Notes: generated from the sequence alone by a model not told the origin. 50,877 bases of DNA from Phenylobacterium sp. (GCF_016793285.1 NZ_JAEUMO010000087.1:1-50877); one strand, 5' to 3'. Counted from the stretch's first letter, positions 8,831-19,587 are shown. Made by a program: numbers and translations.

Positions 8831-8883
8831 ATGGTTAACGGGTCGCGCCCCAGACTCGCGCGTCGCTCTCAACGCATGGTTAA
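8831..8883 (-). promoter_or_regulatory. Two CtrA half-sites (TTAACCAT) and a GANTC site
   Basis: The 11-mer CATGGTTAACG occurs twice, at 8830-8840 and 8875-8885, starting 45 bp apart. On the minus strand each contains TTAACCAT, a motif reported for CtrA-controlled promoters in Caulobacter. A GACTC (the CcrM methylation target GANTC) lies between them at 8853-8857. The second copy overlaps the ccmG stop. Together they sit directly upstream of the 88-residue orphan gene. Confidence 0.45.
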
Positions 8884-9398
8884 CGCGCGCGGTTCGCCAG
8901 TTTCTGGGCGGCGGCCTCGTCCAGCGGGCCAGTGTGCTTGTCCAGCACCTTGCCGTCGCGACCGATCAGGTAGGTTTCGGGCACGCCGGTGACGCCGAAC
9001 TCGACGCCGGCGCGGCCGTCGCGGTCGACGAGGATCTGCGCGAACGGATCGCCGAGGCGGGTGAGGAAGGCGCTCGTGTTGGTGGGGGCGTCCTTGTAGG
9101 CGACGCCGACGACGCGGACGCCGCGGCCCTTCAGGCCCATCAGCACCGGGTGCTCGATCTCGCAGGGCGCGCACCACGAGGCGAAGAAGTTGACCAGGAT
9201 CGGCCCCTCGGAGGCCGCGGCGGCGGGGATCCGCACCGGCTGCCCTTCGGCGAGCGTCGGCAACGTCAGGTCCGGAACCTGCCGCCCGACGAGGGCCTTG
9301 GGCTGCACCTGCGGGTCGCGCTTCAGCGCGAAGAAGTAGAAGAGCCCGCCCAGCGCCGCGAGGGCGACAAGCGGCAGGACCGCGAGCCAGCGGTTCAT
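8880..9398 (-). CDS. ccmG: Thiol:disulfide interchange protein CcmG/DsbE
   Basis: A 172-residue periplasmic thioredoxin-fold protein that keeps apocytochrome c haem-binding cysteines reduced during cytochrome c maturation. A single N-terminal anchor (about residues 5-24) is followed by the redox motif WCAPC (C76, C79). A conserved cis-Pro loop, GVPETYLIGRDGKV, is also present. It is the last ccm gene here (order ccmA, ccmB, insert, ccmC, ccmD, ccmG). The gap from ccmD is 22 bp. Confidence 0.94.
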   Translation of the reverse strand: MNRWLAVLPLVALAALGGLFYFFALKRDPQVQPKALVGRQVPDLTLPTLAEGQPVRIPAAAASEGPILVNFFASWCAPCEIEHPVLMGLKGRGVRVVGVAYKDAPTNTSAFLTRLGDPFAQILVDRDGRAGVEFGVTGVPETYLIGRDGKVLDKHTGPLDEAAAQKLANRAR

Positions 9399-9420
9399 CC
9401 TGCTTCGCTCCGGTGGAGGG

Positions 9421-9558
9421 TCACGTCCTGTCCAACTCCTCGAAGCGCTTCTTCCAGCGCGCGGCGTGGGCGAGCGCGCTCCAGACCATGGCGGCGAAGA
9501 CCAGGGCGGTGACGACGAAGGCCGGGACGATGAACTCTGCGTATCTGAAGTCGAACAT
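9421..9558 (-). CDS. ccmD: Haem exporter protein CcmD
   Basis: A 45-residue single-span membrane protein found by reading the minus strand between ccmC and ccmG: MFDFRYAEFIVPAFVVTALV, then a hydrophobic segment to about residue 30, then a basic AARWKKRFEEL tail. This is the expected CcmD pattern (N-out helix, short basic cytoplasmic tail). CcmD helps release holo-CcmE from the CcmABC complex. The start is 12 bp after the ccmC stop, so all three genes form an operon. Confidence 0.88.
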   Translation of the reverse strand: MFDFRYAEFIVPAFVVTALVFAAMVWSALAHAARWKKRFEELDRT

Positions 9559-9570
9559 CAGGCCCTCTTC

Positions 9571-10299
9571 TCAGGCTCGGGCGGCCCTGAGCGCCGCGGC
9601 CTCCGCGCGACGGCGCCACACCTCGCCGCGGATACGCACCAGCCAGAGCGCGCCGAACGTCGCCATGTAGGCCAGCGCCATGATCAGCAGCGGCTCGAGG
9701 AACACCGGCGCCAGCGTGGGTCCCTCGGCGCGGAAGACCGAGGCGCCCTGGTGCAGCGTATTCCACCAGTCGACGCTGAAGTGGACGATGGGCAGGTTGA
9801 TCGCGCCCACGAGCGCCAGGATGGCCGCCGCGCGGGCCGCCTTCGCCTCGTCGTCGAGCGAGGCCCGGAGCGCCATGTAGGCGAGGTAGAGCAGGAACAG
9901 CACCAGCACCGATGTCAGCCGCGCATCCCAGACCCAGTAGGCGCCCCACATCGGGCGGCCCCAGAGCGAGCCGGTGACCAGCGCCAGGAAGGTGAAGGCC
10001 GCGCCCAGCGGGGCCGCAGCCTGGGCGGCGGCGTCGGCCAGCACATGGCGGAAGATCAGCGACAGGAAGCTCGCCGCCGCCAGGCAGACGTAGATGAACA
10101 TGCAGAGCCACGCCGCGGGGACGTGGATGAACATGATCCGGACCGTCTGGCCCTGCTGGTAGTCGTCCGGGACGTTGAAGCCGAGGCTGAGCCCCCAGAT
10201 CGCCAGGCCCAGCGCGACGGCTCCGAGCAGCGGAGCCGCCCAACGCGAGAACGCCATGAAGCGCTCGGGATTCGACAGGAAGGCGGGCGCCCAGCTCAT
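9571..10299 (-). CDS. ccmC: Haem ABC exporter permease CcmC
   Basis: A 242-residue membrane protein with six hydrophobic helices that presents haem to CcmE in cytochrome c maturation. The tryptophan-rich WWD region reads GSLWGRPMWGAYWVWDARLTS, and conserved periplasmic histidines are visible (IMFIHVPAAW; PIVHFSVDWWNTLHQG). A short low-complexity tail, RRRAEAAALRAARA, ends the protein. It lies downstream of the inserted heptad-repeat gene and directly upstream of ccmD. Confidence 0.95.
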   Translation of the reverse strand: MSWAPAFLSNPERFMAFSRWAAPLLGAVALGLAIWGLSLGFNVPDDYQQGQTVRIMFIHVPAAWLCMFIYVCLAAASFLSLIFRHVLADAAAQAAAPLGAAFTFLALVTGSLWGRPMWGAYWVWDARLTSVLVLFLLYLAYMALRASLDDEAKAARAAAILALVGAINLPIVHFSVDWWNTLHQGASVFRAEGPTLAPVFLEPLLIMALAYMATFGALWLVRIRGEVWRRRAEAAALRAARA

Positions 10300-10339
10300 G
10301 TCCTTCGCATAGGGCCGGCGCGTCCGCGTCGCAAGCGGC

Positions 10340-11092
10340 CTACAGCCGGGGCATCGGCGGGACCGGGGGAAGCGGCGGCGCCGGAGGGACGTGAGCGATC
10401 GGGATCCGCGCCGGGATGAGCATCGGCCCGACCGAGGGGCCGACCATCATCAGCATCGGCATGCCGTCGAAGGCCTTCTTCTGCCCGGCGTCGAGCTGGC
10501 CGTAGAAGGCCCTGATCGCGGCGATCCTGCGGTTGGCGTCGGCCTGCTGGGCGGCCATGCGCGACTGCATGTCGTCGAGCCGCTGGAGCGTGGACCTTGC
10601 GGCGTCGCGGTCGTGGTCGAAGCGCACCATGGCGTCGTGGCGGCCGGTCGTCTTCGTGGCGTCCAGGAAGGCGGCCAGCGCCGGCTTCTGGTCGGGCCTC
10701 AGCCGCAGCACGTCGGCCAGGTAGTCCTCCCGATCCATGCCGCGCGAGACGGACACGAAGTCCCCGTCGCGGCGGACGGCGAGGGTCGCTTCACGGGCGG
10801 CGTCGCGGGCGCGCTCTGCGGCTTCGCGAGCGCGTTCGCCCGCTTCCCGAGCGCGGTCGGCGGCATCGCGGGCGCGGTCCTGGGCGTCCTCGCGCGCCTC
10901 GCGGGCCCGGTCGCGCGCCTCTCGGGCGGCATCGCGGCTGTCGCGGATCGCACCGTGGGCGTCTGCAGCGGCGGCGCGCGCGTCGGCTTCGGCCTGGCGG
11001 GCCGCGTCCTCGGGGTCGATGGCGGCGACCGCGGCCCCAGCGCAAAGGGCGAGCGCGGCTCCGGCCAGGAGCCAGGTCTTCGTGCGGGTCAT
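10340..11092 (-). CDS. Secreted heptad-repeat (coiled-coil) protein between ccmB and ccmC
   Basis: A 250-residue exported protein. The ATG at 11092 is chosen because it follows an AGGAGA ribosome site and begins a clean signal peptide (MTRTKTWLLAGAALALCAGA, cleavage near AVAA). Residues about 25-95 are an uninterrupted Ala/Arg/Glu/Asp heptad array with period 7 (AREA, ARDA, AERA units), a likely long coiled coil. The C-terminal half has an LTxxQ/Spy-like feel (LRLRPDQKPALAAFLDATK; a second DAGQKKAF block) and ends in a Pro-rich tail. The function is unknown; a periplasmic Spy/CpxP-like role is possible. It interrupts the usual ccmB-ccmC adjacency. Confidence 0.8.
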   Translation of the reverse strand: MTRTKTWLLAGAALALCAGAAVAAIDPEDAARQAEADARAAAADAHGAIRDSRDAAREARDRAREAREDAQDRARDAADRAREAGERAREAAERARDAAREATLAVRRDGDFVSVSRGMDREDYLADVLRLRPDQKPALAAFLDATKTTGRHDAMVRFDHDRDAARSTLQRLDDMQSRMAAQQADANRRIAAIRAFYGQLDAGQKKAFDGMPMLMMVGPSVGPMLIPARIPIAHVPPAPPLPPVPPMPRL

Positions 11093-11209
11093 GTCGGCGT
11101 CTCCTGCAAGAGGCGAGTTCCCTCCGCCGGCCAGCATGCGGCGCGGGACGCGGGAGGCCAGTTAAGCTTTGGTCATGCTCGGGACGCCCCGAAGCCGGGA
11201 AGCCGAAGG

Positions 11210-11875
11210 CTAGGACAGGGCGTTCCGGCAGGCGGCGGCCATGGCGATGGGCCCTACCGCGATCGCGCCCAGCGCGTAGGCGCCGAGCAGCGCGAAGCCG
11301 CCCGTCCACGGCAGCCCGCCGGCGAAGGCGTCGAGGGCGCCGCCGCCGAAGATCACCGGCGGCACGAACAGCGGCAGGACGATCACCGCGGTCAGGAGCC
11401 CCCCGCGCCGCGCGCCCAGGCTGAGCGCCGCGCCGATGCCGCCCACGAAGGCGAAGGCCAGCCCGCCCAGCAGCGCACAGGCGAAGGCCAGGGGGCCCAG
11501 CTCGGGCTTCGCGCCCAGCGAGATCGCCGCGACCGGGGCGGCGAGCGCCAGCGGCGCGCCGTTGGCCAGCCACTGGCCCAGGCACTTGACCAGGCAGGTG
11601 AGCTCCAGGGGGACCGGCGACAGGAAGAGCTGGTCCAGCGCCCCGTCCTCGTAGTCGCGCTCGAACAGGCGCTCGAGCGAGAGGAGCGAGGCCAGCGCCA
11701 GGGCCACCCAGGCCGCGCCGGGCGCGATCGCCGCCAAGCGCGCGGGCTCCGATCCGATGGCGAGCGGCAGGAAGGTCGTGACCCCGGCATAGAAGCCCAC
11801 GGCCACCAGCGGGCCGCCGCCGCGGCCCCAGGCCAGGGCGGTCTCGCGGCCGAGCAGCGCGAGGAGCCGACTCAT
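11210..11875 (-). CDS. ccmB: Haem exporter permease CcmB
   Basis: A 221-residue integral membrane component of the CcmAB ABC module, which powers haem release from CcmE in cytochrome c maturation. About six transmembrane segments are seen. The conserved stretch [23 protein letters not shown] is diagnostic for CcmB. The ATG at 11875 overlaps the ccmA stop (ATGA) and gives [20 protein letters not shown], the expected N-terminus; the frame remains open upstream only as a shadow of ccmA. Confidence 0.94.
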   Translation of the reverse strand: MSRLLALLGRETALAWGRGGGPLVAVGFYAGVTTFLPLAIGSEPARLAAIAPGAAWVALALASLLSLERLFERDYEDGALDQLFLSPVPLELTCLVKCLGQWLANGAPLALAAPVAAISLGAKPELGPLAFACALLGGLAFAFVGGIGAALSLGARRGGLLTAVIVLPLFVPPVIFGGGALDAFAGGLPWTGGFALLGAYALGAIAVGPIAMAAACRNALS

Positions 11876-12474
11876 GCCGGCAGGTCCAGGCCGACCGTCG
11901 GGATCGGCAGAGGGTCGTGTACGGCCGCCAGGATCAGGCCGCCGCCGTCGAGGTGGCGGCGCATCAGGCCGCCGAAGGCTTCGCGCCAGCGGGCATCGAG
12001 GGGGCTGAGCGGCTCGTCCAGCAGCCACAGGGCGCGGGGCGCCGCCAGCAGGCGGGCCATGGCGAGGCGACGCCGCTGGCCGGCGGAGAGGCGGCGCACC
12101 TCCAGCGGCAGCAGGGTCTGCAGCTCCAGCGTTTCCGCCGCCGCGCGGGCGGAGGCCTCGGTCCCGCCGCACCAGCCGGTCCAGAACGCCAGTTCCTCGG
12201 CGGCCGTGCGCGCGGGTTTCAGCCCGTCGGCATGGCCCACGATGTGCAGTCCGCCGCCGCGCGCCTCCTCGGCTTCCACCGCGCCGAACCGGATCGCGCC
12301 CGCCTCCAGCCTCACGAACCCGGCCACCGCGCGCAGCAGGCTCGTCTTCCCCGACCCGTTCGGCCCCGTCAGCGCGCACGCTTGCCCGGCCCGCAGCTCC
12401 AGCGACACCCCCTCGAACAGAAGCCGGCCACCCCGACGGATTGCGGTGTCTTCGAGAACCAGTTGCGTGATCAC
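11872..12474 (-). CDS. ccmA: Haem exporter ATP-binding protein CcmA
   Basis: A 200-residue ABC ATPase partner of CcmB. Walker A is GPNGSGKT (37-44); the signature [16 protein letters not shown] and the Walker B region [13 protein letters not shown] are clear. I prefer the GTG at 12474, which has GGGGTGA six bases upstream and yields MITQLVLED; an ATG at 12516 would add 14 atypical residues. It is first in the minus-strand ccm group and is divergent from acnA, with about 200 bp between them. ccmE, ccmF and ccmH are not in the window. Confidence 0.93.
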   Translation of the reverse strand: MITQLVLEDTAIRRGGRLLFEGVSLELRAGQACALTGPNGSGKTSLLRAVAGFVRLEAGAIRFGAVEAEEARGGGLHIVGHADGLKPARTAAEELAFWTGWCGGTEASARAAAETLELQTLLPLEVRRLSAGQRRRLAMARLLAAPRALWLLDEPLSPLDARWREAFGGLMRRHLDGGGLILAAVHDPLPIPTVGLDLPA

Positions 12475-12671
12475 GCCGTCACCCCAGCTTTTCCCGACCC
12501 GCGTCCTGCGGCGCATGGACGACTTTGGAGGGCGGGTTTATGAACGGCGGGGCCGCCGCCCCTGGGGGGAGCCAACGCCGCGCGGAGACGGACCCTGTGA
12601 GTCCGCCTCTTCGATAGCGCGCGATCCCCCGGATGGTCCTGGTTGGCCGGAACAGAGAAAGGATCTCCCCT

Positions 12672-15371
<2,700 letters not shown>

Positions 15372-15399
15372 TCCTCAGTTCCGACGGACGATGATGTTG

Positions 15400-15430
15400 G
15401 GAGCCCTCGCGCAAGCGGGGGCTCCTTCAT
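15400..15430 (+). terminator. Terminator after acnA
   Basis: An 11-bp stem (15400-15410 with 15415-15425, one G-T wobble) closed by a GCAA tetraloop, followed by TTCATTT. It lies between the convergent acnA and the 181-residue gene. Confidence 0.75.
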
Positions 15431-15473
15431 TTGAAACCCCGGCTCATCGAATGATGGCGCCTGCGGCGGGCGG

Positions 15474-16019
15474 CTATCTCAGCGGGCGCATCGCGGCCTT
15501 GAGGCCCATGCGGGTATAGGTCGGCCGCAGGCGGCGTTCGAGGTCGTCGGCGAAGCGCTGGTCGGCGGTGGCTTCGACGATGGCGCCGAGGCCGGCCTGG
15601 GCGGCGGCGATGCCGGGGCGGGTCAGCGCGCAGGCGGTGGCTTCCTCGGTGAGGGGCAGGACCTCGTGTCCGCGCTCGGTGTCGTCGAGGCGAACGGTGT
15701 AGCTCTCGGCGCAGGCCAGCTTGCCCGTGATGCTCTCGAAACAGGGCTCGCGCTCCAGATAGCTCGTGACGACCCACTGGCAGTGGACGGGCGGCGGCGG
15801 CCCGTCGGGCCGGGCGGGGTCCTGTCGCGCCTCGATGTCGGTTCGCACGAAGAGCTGGTAGCGGATCAGGGCCTTTTCGCCCGGATCCTTCGGCGCCGCC
15901 TTCTCGCGGCTGATCAGGATCGGCACATCCTTGCGCGCCACCCGCAGGTAGGCCGACTCGGTGCGGACGACCTCGGGCGGTTGCGTCGGCGTCGGCGTCG
16001 GCGGGACCTGGAAGAACAT
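15474..16019 (-). CDS. Conserved-looking hypothetical protein, 181 residues
   Basis: I do not recognise the family. The protein starts MFFQVPPTPTPTQPPEVVRT with a Pro/Thr-rich lead and no signal peptide, then a mixed alpha/beta domain with five cysteines (HCQW, EPCFES, LACAES, TACALT among the contexts), and ends GLKAAMRPLR. The paired cysteines could form disulfides if exported, but no export signal is seen. It is convergent with acnA and divergent from the first DUF1223 gene, with an 84-bp gap. Codon use matches its neighbours. Confidence 0.7.
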   Translation of the reverse strand: MFFQVPPTPTPTQPPEVVRTESAYLRVARKDVPILISREKAAPKDPGEKALIRYQLFVRTDIEARQDPARPDGPPPPVHCQWVVTSYLEREPCFESITGKLACAESYTVRLDDTERGHEVLPLTEEATACALTRPGIAAAQAGLGAIVEATADQRFADDLERRLRPTYTRMGLKAAMRPLR

Positions 16020-16103
16020 CCCCCCACCTTAGCCACGGCGGCGCTCGATTTCGCCATCCGGTCGCGTGCGCGCCTTGCGGCGCTTCACCACGTACAATGG
16101 AGC

Positions 16104-16808
16104 ATGCGCCAAGCTCTCCTCGCCCTTTCGCTGCTCGGGGCCGCCCTGCCGCTGCTGGGCGTCGCGCCCGCGCCCAGCCAGCCCGTCGTGCTGGAGCTGT
16201 TCACCAGCCAGGGCTGCTCGTCGTGCCCGCCGGCGGATCTGGCGGTGGCCAAGGCCGCGGACCGGCCCGATGTGATCGCGCTCAGCTTCAACGTCACCTA
16301 CTGGAACCACCTGGGCTGGAAGGACACGTTCTCGCGGCCTGAGTTCACCGACCGCCAGGTGGCGTATGCGAAGGCGCTGGGCCAGGGCGCGCCCTATACG
16401 CCAGAGGTGGTCGCCGGCGGCCGCGTGGGCGGGGTGGGCAACACGGCGAGGGCTGTCGATCAGCTCATCGCCCGCGGCCGCACCGCTGCGACGACCACGG
16501 TCAGCGCCTCCGGCGACAGGATCGTTGTCGGCGCCGGCGTGGCGCCCCGGCGCGGCGCCGAGGTCTGGCTGGTGCGCTACGATCCGCGCACCCTGCAGAC
16601 GCCCGTGAAGGCGGGCGAGAATACGGGCAAGACCCTGCCGCAGCGCAACGTCGTGCGCAGCCTGAAGCGCCTGGGCGACTGGTCGGGCGGCGCGGCGAGC
16701 TTCGGACGGCCGAGGTCTGAGCCGGGGCTCAACGAGGTGGTCATCGTCCAGGCCAAGGGCGCGGGGCCGATCCTGGCCGCCGCGCGGCTGCCGCTCACGC
16801 CTTCTTGA
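16104..16808 (+). CDS. DUF1223 secreted thioredoxin-like protein, copy 1
   Basis: A 234-residue exported protein of the DUF1223 family, thioredoxin-like proteins with no assigned reaction. The signal peptide (MRQALLALSLLGAALPLLG) leads into PVVLELFTSQGCSSCPPAD, whose CxxC is C38/C41. Further family blocks are NVTYWNHLGWKDTFSRPEFT and APYTPEVVAGGR. The ATG at 16104 is chosen for the signal peptide. Its end overlaps the upstream region of copy 2, and the pair is likely one transcript ending at 17566-17596. Confidence 0.87.
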   Translation: MRQALLALSLLGAALPLLGVAPAPSQPVVLELFTSQGCSSCPPADLAVAKAADRPDVIALSFNVTYWNHLGWKDTFSRPEFTDRQVAYAKALGQGAPYTPEVVAGGRVGGVGNTARAVDQLIARGRTAATTTVSASGDRIVVGAGVAPRRGAEVWLVRYDPRTLQTPVKAGENTGKTLPQRNVVRSLKRLGDWSGGAASFGRPRSEPGLNEVVIVQAKGAGPILAAARLPLTPS

Positions 16809-16846
16809 GATTGCCAGCCCGCGGAACCTTCCTTAAGTCGAAAGCG

Positions 16847-17542
16847 ATGCCGAAGGCCGCGCTTTTCAGCCTGATCCTGCTCGCCTGGCCGGTCGGCGCG
16901 GCGGCGGCCAAGCCTCCCGTCCTGGTGGAGCTGTTCACGGCGCAGGGCTGCGCCTCGTGCGCGGACGCCAATCCCTACTTCGCCAAGCTCGCCGACCGGC
17001 CGGGCGTGCTCGCGCTCACGTTCTCGGTGGACTACTGGGACTACCTCGGCTGGACCGACACTTTCGCCCGGCCCGAGTTCACCGAGCGGCAGAAGGCCTA
17101 TGTGACGCGGCTGAAGCTGCGCGAGCCCTACACGCCGCAGATCGTCATCGAGGGCCGCGAACAGGCCCAGGGCCTGAAGACCGCCGAAGTGGACCGCCTG
17201 GTGCGCGCCGCCGCGGCCGCGCCGAAGAATCCGCCCGACATCCGCTTCGTGGGCGCGCGCCGGGTCGACGTCGGCTCGGGGCGCGCGGGCAAGGGCGGCG
17301 CCGATGTCTGGTTGATCCGCTACGACCCGCGGGCGGAGGTGCAGGTGCGCGCCGGCGACAACCGCGGCGAAACCGTCGTTCAGAAGAACGTGGTGCGGCA
17401 GATGGAGCGCCTGGGCGCCTGGCGCGGCCGGCCTCAGGCCTATCGGATCCCCCCGATGGCCGAAGAGGGGCTCAAGACGGCGATCGTCGTGCAGCAGCCC
17501 CGCGGCGGCCGCGTCCTCGGCGTCGCCGAACCCAGGTCCTGA
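16847..17542 (+). CDS. DUF1223 secreted thioredoxin-like protein, copy 2
   Basis: A 231-residue paralogue of the preceding gene. The signal peptide MPKAALFSLILLAWPVGAAA is followed by PVLVELFTAQGCASCADANP with C35/C38. The matching block VDYWDYLGWTDTFARPEFTERQ confirms descent from a common ancestor. The residues after the CxxC differ between the copies (PPAD versus ADAN), so redox properties or partners may differ. An in-frame TTG at 16805 exists but would put 14 residues before the signal peptide. Confidence 0.87.
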   Translation: MPKAALFSLILLAWPVGAAAAKPPVLVELFTAQGCASCADANPYFAKLADRPGVLALTFSVDYWDYLGWTDTFARPEFTERQKAYVTRLKLREPYTPQIVIEGREQAQGLKTAEVDRLVRAAAAAPKNPPDIRFVGARRVDVGSGRAGKGGADVWLIRYDPRAEVQVRAGDNRGETVVQKNVVRQMERLGAWRGRPQAYRIPPMAEEGLKTAIVVQQPRGGRVLGVAEPRS

Positions 17543-17565
17543 CGGGGCGGTCCGGAAAGACGAAA

Positions 17566-17596
17566 GCCCGCCCGGCTGGAGAGTGACCGGGCGGGC
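17566..17596 (+). terminator. Terminator after the DUF1223 pair
   Basis: A 10-bp perfect stem (17566-17575 with 17587-17596) and an 11-nt loop, then a T-containing tail, TCGTCGGGTTTCT. It ends the DUF1223 unit and precedes the folded region upstream of DUF2794. Confidence 0.7.
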
Positions 17597-17614
17597 TCGT
17601 CGGGTTTCTAGAGT

Positions 17615-17785
17615 GTCGGTTGGCCAGACTGCCAGTCCAGGGGGGCTGGGGGGGCTGTTCAGGATCCGAGGCCGGCCGTCTTCGGGGCCAACCGACGATA
17701 GCAATATCGGCAGGCTATCGGGCGGGTGCTGGACCGAAATAAGGTCATTTCGCGGCGCCCGGACCACCAGGGATGGTGGCGTTTT
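17615..17785 (+). ncRNA. Candidate structured RNA ending in a terminator, upstream of DUF2794
   Basis: There is no convincing gene here, but four inverted repeats follow one another. An 11-bp perfect arm, GTCGGTTGGCC (17615-17625), pairs with 17686-17696, and the stem extends by AGAC/GTCT (17626-17629 with 17678-17681) across a 4-nt bulge. CGATAGC (17696-17702) pairs with 17714-17720. CGAAAT (17735-17740) pairs with 17747-17752. CCACCA (17764-17769), loop GGGA, pairs with TGGTGG (17774-17779) and is followed by CGTTTT, like an intrinsic terminator. A weak promoter, GTGACC-17 bp-TTCTAG, could start it near 17617. I do not match it to a known RNA; it could be a small RNA or an attenuating leader of DUF2794. 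Confidence 0.4.
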
Positions 17786-17826
17786 GGGGTGGAAGGACTC
17801 AAAAACTTCATCCAAGCTCGACGTCG

Positions 17827-18162
17827 ATGTCACTCGATCCGAGTCACGCGGCCCCACGAGGGGCCGGAATCTTCTTCGAACGGCGCGAGCTGGAGCGCCT
17901 TCTCCGCCTCTACGGACGCATGGTCGCCGCCGGCGAATGGCGCGACTACGGCATGGACGCGCTGCACGACAGCGCGGTCTTCTCGGTGTTTCGCCGCACC
18001 GCCGAGGCGCCGCTCTACCGCATCGAGAAGCGTCCGGCCCTCGCCAAGCGACAGGGCGCCTGGGCGATCTTGGGCCACGGCGGCCACATCCTGCGCCGCG
18101 GCCACGACCTGGATCAGGTGCTTCGCTTCTTCGACAAGGGCCGCTTCTCGGTGGTGGATTAG
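17827..18162 (+). CDS. DUF2794 protein
   Basis: A 111-residue alphaproteobacterial protein of unknown function. The family core is plain: FFERRELERLLRLYGRMVAAG, then WRDYGMDAL, AVFSVFRRTAEAPLYRIEKRP and ILRRGHDLDQVLRFF. The ATG at 17827 gives the normal length; an upstream in-frame ATG at 17773 lies inside the folded terminator-like region and is unlikely. Its stop TAG shares bases with the stop of the convergent adenylate-forming enzyme (TTAG), so there is no terminator between them. Confidence 0.9.
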   Translation: MSLDPSHAAPRGAGIFFERRELERLLRLYGRMVAAGEWRDYGMDALHDSAVFSVFRRTAEAPLYRIEKRPALAKRQGAWAILGHGGHILRRGHDLDQVLRFFDKGRFSVVD

Positions 18163-19583
18163 GCGCCGCCGCGCTTCAGCGCCGCCATCGTCCGCTCGCG
18201 GAGCGCCGCGCGGTCGACCTTGCCGGTCTCGCCGCGGGGCAGGGTCTGGCTCCAGGCGAAGCGCATCACCGGCAGCTTCACCCCCCGCCCGCGCAGGTGC
18301 TCGGCCATGTCGTCGCGGCCGATCTCCTCGTCCGCGACGAGCGCCAGCCAGACCTCGTCGGCGCCCTTCGCGCCGGGGACGGCGAAGCAGGCGGCATCGC
18401 GCACGGCGGGGTGCTCCAGGGCGGCAGCCTCGATCGGCGCGGGCCAGACCTTGACGCCGCCGATGTTGAGCTGGTCGTCGGCGCGGCCCTCCAGCACCAG
18501 GGCGCCGTCCGGCAGAAAGCGGCCCAGGTCGCCGGTGTAGACCGCCGCGTCGCGAAAGCGCCCGGCCGCCGCGGGATCCTCGTCGAGGTAGCGCGCGGCG
18601 CTCGCGGGCCCCGAGACGCGCACCTCGCCCACCGCGCCCGGCGATACGGGCGCGCCCGCCTCGTCGACGACATCCACGGTCACCCCGGGCGCGGGCCAGC
18701 CGACGAAGCCGGGATCGGTCTCCAGACGGCTCGCCGGGCCCAGGGCGACGCGACCGCTCTCGGAGGCTCCGTAGACGATGTGCAGGTCGGCGGAGAGGCG
18801 CAGGCGGGCCTGGCGGGCGGTGGCCGGGGCGAGCAGCCCGCCCGTGGCCAGCACCCGGTAACCGGGCGCGCCGGGGTAGTCCCGCGGCAAGGCTGCGAGC
18901 AGCTCGCGCAGGTGCAGCGGGGTCAGCCCCAGGATCCCGTCGGCCTCGGTTTCCATGAGCTCGGCGATCTCGCGCGACCCGAGGTCCGACGCGACCGGCG
19001 CGCCGATGCTCCAGGCGCCGGCGGCGAGCGCCTGGCCCAGGCCGCTCTCGAGCCCGGTGCGGACGATCCAGGGCCCGGGCCGGTCCAGCCCGAACAGCGC
19101 CACGGCCTCGGCCGCGCGGCCCTCCAGCACGCGCCAGCTCCGGCCCACGCGGCGCGGCTGGCCGGTGCTGCCGGAGGTGAGCTGGACACGCCCGATGGCG
19201 TCGGGATCCCGCGGCGCCGGGGCCACCGGATCGGGCGCGGCCGCCTCCACGGCCGCCGTCCAGCGGCCGGAGATCAGGACCCGGTTGGCGGCGCCTTCGC
19301 GCGGGCGGGGGCTGACGCGCAGATCCGCGCGGCGGTCGGTCCAGGGCGTCACCGTGGCGCCGAGGCGGTCCAGCGCCAGGGTGATCACGCGCTGGCGATA
19401 GCGGTTGGAGGCCTCGACCGCCACGCAACCGCTGGCGGGGCCGACGCCGAGGTCGCGCAGGCCGCGGGCGTAGCGGTTCACGTCGGCGTCGAGCTCGGCG
19501 TAGGTGACCCGCCGCCCCGGAATGATCAGGGCCAGAGCCCGCGGCCGGACGCGGGCGTGGTAGCTCAGGTAGGCGGTCGACAC
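18159..19583 (-). CDS. Adenylate-forming (ANL) enzyme, copy 1
   Basis: A 474-residue member of the acyl-CoA synthetase/adenylate-forming superfamily, shorter than typical acyl-CoA ligases (about 520-650). Core motifs: LTSGSTGQPRR (135-145) for phosphate binding, VYGASESG for the adenine loop, YTGDLGRFLPDGALVLEGRADDQLNIGGVK near the hinge, and PRGETGKVDRAAL with the catalytic Lys at about 455. The N-terminal region VTYAELDADVNRYARGLRDLGV is also typical. The substrate is unknown. It follows its paralogue by 4 bp, so the two form an operon. No carrier protein, condensing enzyme or thioesterase sits beside it. Confidence 0.85.
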   Translation of the reverse strand: MSTAYLSYHARVRPRALALIIPGRRVTYAELDADVNRYARGLRDLGVGPASGCVAVEASNRYRQRVITLALDRLGATVTPWTDRRADLRVSPRPREGAANRVLISGRWTAAVEAAAPDPVAPAPRDPDAIGRVQLTSGSTGQPRRVGRSWRVLEGRAAEAVALFGLDRPGPWIVRTGLESGLGQALAAGAWSIGAPVASDLGSREIAELMETEADGILGLTPLHLRELLAALPRDYPGAPGYRVLATGGLLAPATARQARLRLSADLHIVYGASESGRVALGPASRLETDPGFVGWPAPGVTVDVVDEAGAPVSPGAVGEVRVSGPASAARYLDEDPAAAGRFRDAAVYTGDLGRFLPDGALVLEGRADDQLNIGGVKVWPAPIEAAALEHPAVRDAACFAVPGAKGADEVWLALVADEEIGRDDMAEHLRGRGVKLPVMRFAWSQTLPRGETGKVDRAALRERTMAALKRGGA

Positions 19584-19587
19584 CGCC

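Noticed and set aside
10790-10960. Repetitive DNA that could be taken for a tandem repeat or CRISPR.
   Set aside because: The period is the 21-bp consequence of protein heptads in a coiled coil; there are no conserved repeat-spacer units.
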